Shown in pieces: positions 1-8,472 of a stretch of DNA of 39,142 nucleotides. The stretch is from Paludibacteraceae bacterium (GTDB lineage: Bacteria; Bacteroidota; Bacteroidia; Bacteroidales; Paludibacteraceae). Location of the stretch: positions 1 to 39,142 of the forward strand of contig JAFYSF010000001.1 in NCBI GenBank assembly GCA_017559505.1, written 5' to 3'. The stretch's first letter is position 1; each line of letters begins with the position of its first letter. Below the pieces are notes generated by a model, which was given only the letters and a program-made list of their open reading frames with translations, was not told the DNA's origin and ran no database searches. The position numbers and the translations under genes are program-made.

Positions 1-34
1 AAACTTTTATCTTCTTTTCCCACTTTTGGGCATG

Positions 35-64
35 CAAAGTTACGACTTTTTTCTGAAATGACAA
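35..64 (-). promoter_or_regulatory. Bacteroidota-type promoter firing off the left edge
   Basis: On the minus strand a TAACTTTG -7 box (42-35) lies 19 bp downstream of a TTG -33 element (64-62), matching the Bacteroidota primary sigma consensus. It points out of the window, so its gene is not visible. No gene is seen in 1-260 apart from the tail of hsdR. Confidence 0.55.
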
Positions 65-260
65 TGATTTTCAGTACTTTTTTTACAAAAATTTTACATA
101 CCCCCTATTTTATTGGCTTTTCAAGAACATGTTTTACAACACATTTTACATAAAACATGCAATTTTAAGCTCTAAATATGCTATTTATGAGCGATTTTCT
201 CTACCCTATCACCCTATTTTTTCGCGAAAACCGACAAAAACTTTGCATTTCTACTATTTC

Positions 261-3200
261 CTACGCTCTCGCAATCACCACCTCATGTATATTATCTATA
301 TATTTAGCAAAAGGGTGCAAGTATGCTCCTAATACCGACAATCTCTCGTCAAATGGCGATTCATTCACCACTATCTCTTTGGTTATATCTCCATTTTCAC
401 AAACATACGATATAATAGTCATCAAGAACTCTTCCTGTTCTGCATTCAATGCCGAACCTGAAATGAATCGTCCAAATCGCTCTATTGCCTCTTTTCTATC
501 TACTCCAATAACCGAACGTATAAAGATTGCAACATTTGCCCCACATGCCATACCTACCGTATATTTGTCGTAATCTTCCTTATCTCCAAGTTCCGACCAC
601 AATATGCGCTCTAACTCTCTAATATCTTCAATGCTCAACTGCTCCATTGCATATATCTTCTGCAACACAGGCAAGTTCCTATTCTGCGCAAGGTAGTCCA
701 ACACTTTTTGCTTGTACGACACTCTTGTCTCTATACCTGCGCTCTCTCCGTCGAACGACAACACATCGTCTATATCCACCACAAACCATTGCTTTTTATC
801 GCCTATCAAGAATTTTGTCAAGTTCCTCAAATCTTCACGCACTTTCTCCAACCATGGCAATGACACATTTTCCCATGATACAGGATTCAACACCTCTTTG
901 ATTGTTCCCATCTTCGCCTGTATCTGCGGAATGGTTGCTTTCTCTTCCAATTGTTGCGCTACAAAGTGTACATTCTGTATTGCTTTACGTGCATTCACCT
1001 CATCATCCAACAGCGACAATTCTATTGCCAACATCAGCACATCAAATTTCTTGGCATTTTCATCCAATGTGTTTTTTGGCAACAATGGCGCAATATCTGT
1101 CTTCAATGTCAGTGTATCCACTTCTGATATATACACCCATGCTGTCTCTTCTTTGAAACGACTAACCTGTTCCCACTTAGCACGTACTGATATATGAGCA
1201 TCCGACAACAATCTCACCAATCCCTTCAACATACTCTTTATGTCATCATGCAATCCCTTCGCAAAAGCATCCTCTTGATATTTCTGATGCTGTAGGTGGA
1301 ATGCTATACTTGCCCTCAACCCAAACAATCGCTCTGTCAATGATTGCGCTTGTGGAGCTTCTCTTCCATCTGGATTTTTCTCGAAGTAATCAAAGTTACA
1401 ACACCAATCGAATATATAAAATTCCGCCTTATCTTTATCATCAAACACTCCTTGCGACAATCTCGTGCCTCTACCTATCATCTGCATGAATTTTATCTTA
1501 CTCTTCACGAGTTTGAAGAATACGAGATTCAAAATATCTGGCACATCAATCCCTGTGTCCAACATATCCACAGACACTGCTATCTGTGGTTCTGCATCTC
1601 TCTTTTCGAATTTATCTATCAAATCCTGAGCGTATGTCACGTAGTTGTCTATCAACACACAGAACCCTGCTCCATATTCGGGGTATAGCACATTGAATCT
1701 CTCCACTATCAATTCTGCGTGGCGGTGATTATATGCAAATACTATCGTTTTTCCTATTCTCTCCCCACATTGCACCTTCAACCCATTCTCCATCAAGTCC
1801 TGCAACACTGCATCTATGGTATCTACATTATATATATAACGGAACATCTCTGTTTTACTTATATCTCGTTCAACCACTCTACAACCATACGACACACCAT
1901 CTTCTGCCGCCCACATTGGCATAAAATCCAATGCTTTCCGTGTCATCTCATACTCCCATATCTTCTCCATCTGTGCTTTCTCTTCTATTGATAGGTTGTC
2001 GTATTTGATGCCCTCTTTCAATATCATCGTACCTCTCTTATATCCCCTATAATTCACCAAATACCCGTCTGCCACTGCATCTTCCAATTCGTATGCATAA
2101 TTCGGCTCTCCCTGTTCCATTTCAAAAATATCGTATGTCGATTTATCCACCTCTTTTCTTGGTGTGGCAGTTAATCCAATCAACATTGCATCGAAGTAGT
2201 TGAATATAGCACCATACTTACCAAATATCGAACGGTGTGCCTCATCTATGATTATCAAATCAAATCTACCCACCGAGAATGGTTTCTCCTCTGTATCAAT
2301 GTAATTTATCATTGTTTGATATGTCGAGAATATGATTCTTGCTGTCATATCTCGCTCTCCACTCTCATTCAATATGGTTGTTGTTTCGTTTGGCATCAAC
2401 TTCACAAAGTTCTTATGTGCCTGTTTCACCAACGATGTTCTATCGGCGAGGAATAACACATTTTTCACCCAATCATTCCTCTTCAATACATCTACCAACG
2501 AGATTGACACACGTGTCTTTCCCGTGCCTGTTGCCATCACCAACAGTCCCTTTCTATGCTTGCCATTATAATGCTCACATACTGCCTTTATTGCTGTTTT
2601 CTGATAGTGTCTATCGGTTATGTTATCGTTGATAGTAAAGTCTATTATATCCCTTCTATTGCGCTTCTGTATCAGTCTTTCTAAGTCTGCTTCTGTATGG
2701 AAAGAATATAGTTTTCGTGGCGGATAACCTAACCCATCAATAATATATGTGGTGAATCCATTGGTGTAGTATATCACAGGGCGCACTCCATACTGCTTCT
2801 CCAAACAATCGGCATACAGTTCTGCCTGATGTTTCCCTTTTATTGGTGATGCGGTTGTCTTCTTTGCCTCTACCACTGCCAATGGTTTCCCATTGCTTCC
2901 GAACAGTACATAGTCTGCATACCCCACATCATGTGCATTTGGCATCCCCTGTAATTTCACTTCTACACATGCCTTAGATGGTTGTATCATTCCATCTTCT
3001 TTCATCACATCCCATCCTGCCTCTTTCAGCATCAAGTCTATATACAATGCTCTTGTCTCTGCTTCCGATATTCCTGTTGGCAACACTGCCACTGGCACAA
3101 CCGATTCCACTGCTTCTTTGTCCGCCACCTCTATCATCTCTTCTGCCGTCTTTATCTTTGGTGTCGATATTGGCACTATTGTCGCCACTTGTGGCACTCG

Positions 3201-3614
3201 TGGCAACAGCGATTCATCAAATGGTTTCACACTATCTACTACCTTCAATTTCAACAGCACCGATGCCACTATATTATAGATATTCAACAAGCAGAAAAAC
3301 GCCTCTCTCTTCGACACTTTCCCTGCATGCGCACCATTATTTCCCACTTTTCTTACATAATGCACTGCCATCATCACCCTATCATCTCCAATGAACTCTC
3401 TAAATGGCTCACCATCCACCAACTCAAACAGCGAAGTACGCTCCGCCACCTCGATGTTCTTCATCTCATATAGCGAACGCACCACATACTCCAATGCTCT
3501 CCGTGCATTGATGGCACTGATGTCCGGATTGCTCACCTGATTCTCTTCTGCCGATGCACAGAATCTATGCAAATCATTCAATCCCAAGTCCTTTATGTAA
3601 TCAAAATTTCTCAT
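261..3614 (-). CDS. hsdR: Type I restriction endonuclease subunit R (EcoEI-like), with N-terminal DUF4145
   Basis: This is the motor and nuclease subunit of a type I restriction-modification enzyme, which translocates and cleaves DNA lacking host methylation. Numbering from the upstream TTG at 3626: a DUF4145-like helical domain (about 15-125); an HSDR_N PD-(D/E)xK nuclease with D238, the ExK pair E253/K255 and a QxxxY motif (Q267, Y271); then an SF2 helicase with Walker A ATGTGKT (365-371), DEAH (461-464) and TATP (486-489); and a C-terminal EcoEI-type helical region. I prefer the ATG at 3614 (1117 aa), because the open frame upstream reaches only a TTG lying in a heptamer repeat. No promoter is seen in front, so it is probably read from the hsdM promoter through the repeat array upstream. 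Length is normal and all catalytic motifs are present, so it looks functional. Confidence 0.95.
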   Translation of the reverse strand: MRNFDYIKDLGLNDLHRFCASAEENQVSNPDISAINARRALEYVVRSLYEMKNIEVAERTSLFELVDGEPFREFIGDDRVMMAVHYVRKVGNNGAHAGKVSKREAFFCLLNIYNIVASVLLKLKVVDSVKPFDESLLPRVPQVATIVPISTPKIKTAEEMIEVADKEAVESVVPVAVLPTGISEAETRALYIDLMLKEAGWDVMKEDGMIQPSKACVEVKLQGMPNAHDVGYADYVLFGSNGKPLAVVEAKKTTASPIKGKHQAELYADCLEKQYGVRPVIYYTNGFTTYIIDGLGYPPRKLYSFHTEADLERLIQKRNRRDIIDFTINDNITDRHYQKTAIKAVCEHYNGKHRKGLLVMATGTGKTRVSISLVDVLKRNDWVKNVLFLADRTSLVKQAHKNFVKLMPNETTTILNESGERDMTARIIFSTYQTMINYIDTEEKPFSVGRFDLIIIDEAHRSIFGKYGAIFNYFDAMLIGLTATPRKEVDKSTYDIFEMEQGEPNYAYELEDAVADGYLVNYRGYKRGTMILKEGIKYDNLSIEEKAQMEKIWEYEMTRKALDFMPMWAAEDGVSYGCRVVERDISKTEMFRYIYNVDTIDAVLQDLMENGLKVQCGERIGKTIVFAYNHRHAELIVERFNVLYPEYGAGFCVLIDNYVTYAQDLIDKFEKRDAEPQIAVSVDMLDTGIDVPDILNLVFFKLVKSKIKFMQMIGRGTRLSQGVFDDKDKAEFYIFDWCCNFDYFEKNPDGREAPQAQSLTERLFGLRASIAFHLQHQKYQEDAFAKGLHDDIKSMLKGLVRLLSDAHISVRAKWEQVSRFKEETAWVYISEVDTLTLKTDIAPLLPKNTLDENAKKFDVLMLAIELSLLDDEVNARKAIQNVHFVAQQLEEKATIPQIQAKMGTIKEVLNPVSWENVSLPWLEKVREDLRNLTKFLIGDKKQWFVVDIDDVLSFDGESAGIETRVSYKQKVLDYLAQNRNLPVLQKIYAMEQLSIEDIRELERILWSELGDKEDYDKYTVGMACGANVAIFIRSVIGVDRKEAIERFGRFISGSALNAEQEEFLMTIISYVCENGDITKEIVVNESPFDERLSVLGAYLHPFAKYIDNIHEVVIARA

Positions 3615-3623
3615 ATCGAAATA

Positions 3624-3665
3624 CAATTACTAATTACTCTTTACTCTTTACTAATTACTCTTTCT
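3624..3665. repeat. Heptamer tandem array at the hsdR 5' end
   Basis: Six consecutive 7-bp units alternating between TAATTAC and TCTTTAC types start ten bases upstream of the preferred hsdR ATG. The period is exactly 7 throughout. It belongs to the family of heptamer arrays found at several sites in this window. Confidence 0.8.
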
Positions 3666-3675
3666 TCTAACTGCC

Positions 3676-4338
3676 ATCACCCAAAATAATAGTCCATTCT
3701 GCTATTAAACAACATCTCCTCCTCCTCCTCAATCGACTTCCGTATCAACTCCGTCTATTCTCGCCAATTCATCTAGAGTAGCGAAGCGCCCTAGAACATC
3801 TAGAACTACTAGAAAAGCGAAGCGTCCTAGAATATCTAGAAAAATCACCCAAAATAATAGTCCATCCTGCTATTAAACAACATCTCCACCTCCTCTATCG
3901 ACTTCCGTATCAACTCCGTCTATTCTCGCCAATTCATCTAGAGTAGCGAAGCGCCCTAGAACATCTAGAACTACTAGAAAAGCGAAGTGTCCTAGAATAT
4001 CTAGAAAAATCATCCAAAATAATAGTCCATCCTGCTATTGAACAACGTCTCTACCTCTTCAATCGACTTCCTTATCAACTCCGTCTATTCTCGCCAATTC
4101 ATATAGAGTAGCGAAACGCCCTAGAACATCTAGAACTACTAGAAAAGCGAAGCGTCCTAGAATATATAGAAAAATCACCCAAAATAATAGTCCATCCTGC
4201 TATTGAACAACATCTCCATCTCCTCAATCGACTTCCGTATCAACTCCGTCTATTCTCGCCAATTCATCTAGAGTAGCGAAGCGCCCTAGAACATCTAGAA
4301 CTACTAGAAAAACGAAGCGTCCTAGAATATATAGAAAA
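3676..4338 (-). repeat. Four 165-168 bp tandem units carrying duplicated hsdS 3' ends
   Basis: Units begin at 3676, 3844, 4009 and 4174, and the genuine hsdS end follows at 4339, giving spacings of 168, 165, 165 and 165 bp. On the minus strand each unit holds a stretch of about 72 nt matching the last 24 codons of hsdS, including the TGA stop. It is followed by a CTAG-rich segment of about 70 nt with an internal direct repeat (two copies of a GCGAAGCG core flanked by TCTAG/CTAGAA). The coding copies differ mainly by synonymous or conservative changes. The 168-bp unit has one extra GAG codon. An in-frame TAG precedes each tail, so the units are not translated as extra HsdS protein. Confidence 0.95.
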
Positions 4339-4339
4339 A

Positions 4340-5437
4340 TCACCCAAAATAATAGTCCATCCTGCTATTAAACAACATCTCTACCTCCCCAATCGACTTC
4401 CGTATCAACTCCTTCTGCTTCTCTATCGCCTCTATCTTTGATGCAAATTCTTGTTGAAGTGAGAGTGGAGGACATGCTACATCAATCTTTAATATATCTA
4501 TACGTCTAAGACTTGGTATCGTCACTGAAACATCATGTATCGTAAAATCATAATTCTTACAAAAAAAGAAAAAATACATAGGTGCAAGTTGAACTACATC
4601 AGGAACAACTCCAAAAGCAGTATCAACATTCCAAAATTCACAATCTACAAATAAAGGATTATTTATGTTACCTTTTCTTCCTATAATGACACTATTGGCA
4701 GGACATCTATATTGTGAAGCATATCCCATTATTCCACCTGTCCCATATATCGGATATTTGCCATTATCATCTTTAACTGACTTATAATCTTGTCCACAAA
4801 TAATCTGACACACATCCCCCAACTTCTCAACCTCCCATCCCCTATCATTCTCCACAGGATTCCCAAACATCTCATAAAAAATAGACTGAGCAAGCAAATC
4901 CAAATCCTTCAACTGCTCTTTCTTCTTCTCAATCACCCCCGACAAACAATCCAACTCCCCAACTATCCTCTCCTGCTCCCCAAGTGGCGGTACAGGTAAT
5001 GTAAAATCCTTCAACCAACCTGTATTAAGATTTTTAATTGCAACCCCCTTAACATTTGCTTTTACTTGAACATCAAAAGCATTTGATTGCATCCAAAACT
5101 TAATATAAACATTACTTATTTCATCTTTTAGTATACGCAAATAACCTAAAGAAACAAATGTACAAAAAGGTTTATCTGTTGTTACAATAACAGGTTTACC
5201 CATCGTTCCAACTCGACAAAACATAATATCCCCTTTTTGAGGTTTAGCACCTTTGGGAGCAGAATCAAATTCTTCTTGAGTTACATATTTTACATCTTCC
5301 CAACAAATTTCACCACTTGAAATATCCTTAACAGAAAGAAAAGGTACTCCCTTATCTACATATTCAGGCGTATGAGTAAAACCCAAACCAATATATGCAA
5401 TTTCTCCTAATTTCTTTATTTCCCAACCCTCTTTCAT
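4340..5437 (-). CDS. hsdS: Type I restriction-modification specificity subunit S
   Basis: HsdS recognises the bipartite DNA target for the HsdM/HsdR complex. Numbering from the upstream ATG at 5464 (374 aa): target-recognition domain 1 (about 11-165) ends in the typical PLPVPPLGEQERIV stretch. A central conserved coiled-coil segment follows (about 166-205), then TRD2 (206-335) and a C-terminal conserved helix. I favour the ATG at 5437 (365 aa), because it lies directly after the hsdM TAG (TAGTATG) and the protein then begins MKEGWEIKKLGEI, as related subunits do. The 5464 start would overlap hsdM by 26 bp. Both TRDs are complete. The last 24 codons are the segment amplified in the tandem array just downstream. 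Confidence 0.93.
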   Translation of the reverse strand: MKEGWEIKKLGEIAYIGLGFTHTPEYVDKGVPFLSVKDISSGEICWEDVKYVTQEEFDSAPKGAKPQKGDIMFCRVGTMGKPVIVTTDKPFCTFVSLGYLRILKDEISNVYIKFWMQSNAFDVQVKANVKGVAIKNLNTGWLKDFTLPVPPLGEQERIVGELDCLSGVIEKKKEQLKDLDLLAQSIFYEMFGNPVENDRGWEVEKLGDVCQIICGQDYKSVKDDNGKYPIYGTGGIMGYASQYRCPANSVIIGRKGNINNPLFVDCEFWNVDTAFGVVPDVVQLAPMYFFFFCKNYDFTIHDVSVTIPSLRRIDILKIDVACPPLSLQQEFASKIEAIEKQKELIRKSIGEVEMLFNSRMDYYFG

Positions 5438-5438
5438 A

Positions 5439-6932
5439 CTACATAAATTTAGTTTGGAAATCATTCAAAGCACTCACTATCTCTTCTTCTAAGGACTTGA
5501 TGCGACTGAGAATCACATCCGATGCCTCATATTCTACCTTCTCACGCTCTATCTCTTTGTATTTGTTGATTGACAAGTCATATCCTTTCTCACGTATCTC
5601 TTCAACAGGCACGAGGAATGATTTATCCTTGCGTGTACGCTCTGCTTCTCCTTCAAGGTTATGGAATCGTGCTATAATATCAGGTATGTCATTCTCTACC
5701 ACTGCATTTCGCTTATCATCAAGCGAGAATCCATCTGCCTTCATATCGTAGAACCACACTTTGTCCGTTCCACCTGCATTCGTCTTGGTAAATATCAATA
5801 TCGCTGTCGATACCCCTGCGTATGGTTTGAACACACCTGATGGCATCGAAATCACTGCCTGCAAACGTTGGTTATCTACTATCTCTTTGCGGATTGATGT
5901 ATGTCCTGTACTCGTACCAAACAGCACCCCATCAGGCACAATAGAAGCACATCTACCTCCCATCTGTAACATTCTCACAAACAATGCCATGAACAACAAC
6001 TCTGTCTTCTTTGTCTTGGTTATAGCGAGCAACGATTTGCTCACTGCATCATTGTCCAAACTGCCTGCAAATGGTGGATTTGCCAAGCACAGACTATATC
6101 TATTCTCATCCGTATTATCTGTTGAAAGACTATCTTTATACTCCACATCAGGATTATCTACCCCATGCAACATCAAGTTCATTGCCCCAATACGAAGCAT
6201 TGTACTATCGGTATCAAACCCATGCAATAGTCCGTTCTTGTAATGCTCAGCATTCTCTTTCTTCAACAACTCCGACTTAAAATTCTCTTGTATATACTTC
6301 GCACTCTCTACAATAAACCCTGCTGAACCCATTGCAGGGTCGCAGATTGTATCTTTCAACGTTGGTTTCATCAACTCTACCATCATCTTAATGATATGTC
6401 GTGGTGTACGGAATTGCCCATTATTTCCCGACGATGCCATTTTCCCCAACACATACTCATACACATCCCCCATAGTATCACGGTTGTTCATATCCAACGC
6501 ATCAATCCCCTCAACTATCTTCACCAACGTACGTGGATTCTGCACCATGAACGTAGCATTCGCCATAAATCTACTATATGCCGATTCCTTACCAGTATTG
6601 AGATTCTTGATAAAAGCAAAGGCATCACGACTAATAATGCGATACATCTCCTCCGCCTCTTTATTCTTGAACACACTCCATCTCAACGATTCGTATGCCA
6701 CATCTTTATCGGTATCAGGGTTATGCCACACCCCCTCCTTGAATGTCGGCTCTTTCACCGCCACACCCATTATACTTGCATTCGCCTCTTTAGTCTTTTG
6801 TGCATCATCCAACATCTTCATGAAGAACAAATACGTCATCTGCTCCAAAATAGTAATAGAATTAGTAATGCCCCCAGTCCAAAAAGCATCCCATATCGTG
6901 TCAATACGATTCTTAATTTCCCCTGTTATCAT
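5439..6932 (-). CDS. hsdM: Type I restriction-modification DNA methyltransferase subunit M
   Basis: HsdM is the N6-adenine methyltransferase subunit. With HsdS it methylates the recognition site using S-adenosylmethionine. The 497-aa protein has the N-terminal helical HsdM_N domain (about 5-130), the FRTPRHI motif (174-180), SAM-binding motif I as DPAMGSAGF (198-206) and catalytic motif IV NPPF (285-288). These fit the N6_Mtase family, and length is normal. It is the first gene of the hsdMSR operon, with a good promoter 41-71 bp upstream. hsdS follows with a 1-nt gap or a 26-nt overlap, depending on the hsdS start. Confidence 0.96.
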   Translation of the reverse strand: MITGEIKNRIDTIWDAFWTGGITNSITILEQMTYLFFMKMLDDAQKTKEANASIMGVAVKEPTFKEGVWHNPDTDKDVAYESLRWSVFKNKEAEEMYRIISRDAFAFIKNLNTGKESAYSRFMANATFMVQNPRTLVKIVEGIDALDMNNRDTMGDVYEYVLGKMASSGNNGQFRTPRHIIKMMVELMKPTLKDTICDPAMGSAGFIVESAKYIQENFKSELLKKENAEHYKNGLLHGFDTDSTMLRIGAMNLMLHGVDNPDVEYKDSLSTDNTDENRYSLCLANPPFAGSLDNDAVSKSLLAITKTKKTELLFMALFVRMLQMGGRCASIVPDGVLFGTSTGHTSIRKEIVDNQRLQAVISMPSGVFKPYAGVSTAILIFTKTNAGGTDKVWFYDMKADGFSLDDKRNAVVENDIPDIIARFHNLEGEAERTRKDKSFLVPVEEIREKGYDLSINKYKEIEREKVEYEASDVILSRIKSLEEEIVSALNDFQTKFM

Positions 6933-6972
6933 ATAAATTATAATCTAAAATTCCAACAAATCAATTTCTCTG

Positions 6973-7003
6973 CAAATATACAACATTTTTTCTCAAAAGT
7001 CAA
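6973..7003 (-). promoter_or_regulatory. Promoter of the hsdMSR operon
   Basis: The minus strand reads TTG (7003-7001), a 20-bp spacer, then TATATTTG (6980-6973), a full match to the Bacteroidota TTG/TAnnTTTG consensus. Transcription would start near 6966, about 35 nt before the hsdM ATG. Confidence 0.65.
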
Positions 7004-7134
7004 GAGTTTAGAGAATAAACTTATTCAATTAAATATACTAATAACCCATTGACGAAATTAAAATAAGACATATTTAATTTTACCACATAGATTTATTGTT
7101 AATATAATTAATATACAGCAAAATAGTTAAATGC

Positions 7135-7156
7135 TAAATAACCTTTTGGTTATTTA
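7135..7156. promoter_or_regulatory. 22-bp perfect palindrome upstream of the hsd promoter
   Basis: TAAATAACC and GGTTATTTA form 9-bp arms around a TTTT centre. There is no U tract on either strand, so it is not an obvious terminator. It lies about 130 bp upstream of the hsdM promoter and could be an operator. The rest of 6933-7320 holds no gene that I can support. Confidence 0.35.
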
Positions 7157-7272
7157 ACATAATTACGGCATATCATAAATCAATCAACCATTTACGAGGA
7201 AAATATCATTTTTTTAATCTGTTTTATAAATCTTACACTATAGTTGTTTTTGTAAAGACATGTAGTTTTTTT

Positions 7273-7309
7273 ATTGCTGTCCTATTTTTTATTTTTATCG
7301 GACAGCAAT
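7273..7309. other. Stem-loop with 10-bp arms
   Basis: ATTGCTGTCC (7273-7282) pairs with GGACAGCAAT (7300-7309) around a 17-nt T-rich loop. It lies just beyond the terminator of the OmpH-like gene and may be a backup terminator or a processing signal. No more specific role can be assigned. Confidence 0.4.
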
Positions 7310-7321
7310 GAATTATTATAA

Positions 7322-7357
7322 ATAAAAAAGGCTGTGCATTGAATTATGCACAGCCTT
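7322..7357 (-). terminator. Intrinsic terminator of the OmpH-like gene
   Basis: A perfect 12-bp stem (7328-7339 with 7346-7357) and a 6-nt loop are followed on the minus strand by a run of Us (7327-7322). It lies 22 bp after the stop codon at 7379. Confidence 0.85.
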
Positions 7358-7378
7358 TGGATTTATTTGTATTTCAAA

Positions 7379-7972
7379 TTATTTGCTTTTATTGTAGCGT
7401 TCGTTCAACATGTCGATTGCTTCGGCAGTAATGTCGTATTCAGGAGCAGCAAAAAGAACATTGTTGTTCAATGCACTAGTTGTAATAACAAGGTGATATT
7501 TGCCATCAACATTGAGTGCGCGAATTGCACTATTAAGACTATCAAGCAAACGAACACTAAGTTGTTGTTGCTCAAGCATGAGTTCTTGTTCTTTTTCTTG
7601 AGCAAGGATATTAAGGTCTTGTTCTTTTTTCACCAAACGACGTTGCTCAGCTTCAGCACGTTCACGAGAAAGGAAAGCTTGGTTTTCAAGTTTCTTTTGA
7701 AAATCAATCATTTCGTTTTGAAGACTAGTAGCACGTTGATTAAGTTCAAGACGCATATCTTCACCTTTACGCATAAGACGATCGCTCTCTTCAATATTCA
7801 AATCATAATTTTGAAGAAGTGAATCAACATTGATAACTGCGATAGGAAGACGACAACCCTCTTCTATCTTCACATTGCATTGTTCTGCATTATCTGTTTC
7901 TGCTTGTTTTGTAGCTTGGTTGCACGATGCCAACATCATGGCTGCAACACAAAAAAGTAAAAATTTTTTCAT
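7379..7972 (-). CDS. OmpH/Skp family periplasmic chaperone-like lipoprotein
   Basis: The family (Skp/OmpH) chaperones outer-membrane proteins in the periplasm. The 197-aa product starts with a lipoprotein signal (MKKFLLFCVAAMMLASC; lipobox LASC, Cys17), so it is probably anchored to a membrane. After a short linker comes the family's N-terminal strand (PIAVINVDSLL, about 43-53), then a long charged coiled coil of roughly 80 residues rich in E, Q, R and K, and a C-terminal strand-helix (YHLVITTSALNNNVLFAAPEYDIT). This is the classic Skp domain arrangement. Its ATG overlaps the stop of the upstream small membrane protein gene in an ATGA junction, so the two are probably co-transcribed. A strong terminator follows. 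Confidence 0.85.
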   Translation of the reverse strand: MKKFLLFCVAAMMLASCNQATKQAETDNAEQCNVKIEEGCRLPIAVINVDSLLQNYDLNIEESDRLMRKGEDMRLELNQRATSLQNEMIDFQKKLENQAFLSRERAEAEQRRLVKKEQDLNILAQEKEQELMLEQQQLSVRLLDSLNSAIRALNVDGKYHLVITTSALNNNVLFAAPEYDITAEAIDMLNERYNKSK

Positions 7973-8199
7973 TTATTTTCTATTTTATATTTATAATTAT
8001 GTTTTTTAGCCTGATTCTGCGCTTCTCGATCTTGCGATGTAGCGCATGTTATTCCGCGATCTTTAAGTGCTTTATTACCACCTATATGTATATTTGGGAA
8101 TTTTTTCTTCAAAAAAAGGGGACGAAACGCCATAGCCATCACTGCAATGAGCAATATGACTAACGACACACCCAATGTCAACAATGTAGTTTTTAACAC
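7969..8199 (-). CDS. Small single-pass membrane protein (start uncertain)
   Basis: The frame is open from a TTG at 8274 (101 aa), but a promoter-like TATCTTTG (8243-8236) lies inside that upstream part. The first 25 codons are therefore probably not in the mRNA. I place the start at the GTG at 8199, giving about 76 aa: one hydrophobic helix (TTLLTLGVSLVILLIAVMAMAF), then a basic segment containing FPNIHIGGNKALKDRGITC, which I recall from small Bacteroidales membrane or secreted proteins of unknown function. The tail is polar and lysine-rich. It overlaps the OmpH-like gene by 4 nt. The function is unknown. Confidence 0.6.
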   Translation of the reverse strand: MLKTTLLTLGVSLVILLIAVMAMAFRPLFLKKKFPNIHIGGNKALKDRGITCATSQDREAQNQAKKHNYKYKIENK

Positions 8200-8235
8200 T
8201 TTAACAAATTTAGACGCAATATAATAAATTCGGTG

Positions 8236-8243
8236 CAAAGATA
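8236..8243 (-). promoter_or_regulatory. -7 box for the small membrane protein/OmpH-like pair
   Basis: TATCTTTG on the minus strand is a perfect -7 element. No TTG lies at the usual 19-20 bp; the region upstream is an AT-rich heptamer array. It implies a start of transcription near 8229 and excludes the longest reading of the small membrane protein. Confidence 0.5.
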
Positions 8244-8250
8244 AGTAATT

Positions 8251-8285
8251 TAATTCATAATTCATAACTAACAATTCATAATTAT
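8251..8285. repeat. Heptamer tandem array upstream of a promoter
   Basis: Five 7-bp units of the TAATTCA type (TAATTCA, TAATTCA, TAACTAA, CAATTCA, TAATTAT) lie immediately upstream of the -7 box at 8236-8243. Confidence 0.7.
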
Positions 8286-8348
8286 TGTTAATTTACAGCA
8301 ACTAATAGCAGTAAACCTAAACAATATAATGGTGTATTGATTTTTATT

Positions 8349-8378
8349 TTGTAGTTTCGGGATTTTTTCGTATCTTTG
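8349..8378 (+). promoter_or_regulatory. pepD promoter
   Basis: TTG (8349-8351), a 19-bp spacer and TATCTTTG (8371-8378) match the Bacteroidota consensus. It predicts a leader of about 85-90 nt before the pepD ATG. Confidence 0.7.
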
Positions 8379-8472
8379 CATCATATTGGAGATTGGACTA
8401 ATCAATCGGATATAACAATTTATAAAATTTTACCACGTAATAAAAATTATTAATCAATAAATAACTAATATT

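Noticed and set aside
647..3473. Many plus-strand ORFs opposite hsdR
   Set aside because: They are antisense shadows of a clear 1117-codon gene and lack any family features.
3676..4338. CRISPR array
   Set aside because: Units repeat as wholes at 165 bp without unique spacers, and each contains a piece of hsdS. No cas gene is present.
3676..4338. Extra hsdS genes or an hsdS shufflon
   Set aside because: The copies hold only the last 24 codons with no recognition domain, an in-frame TAG precedes each, all are in direct orientation, and no recombinase gene is nearby.
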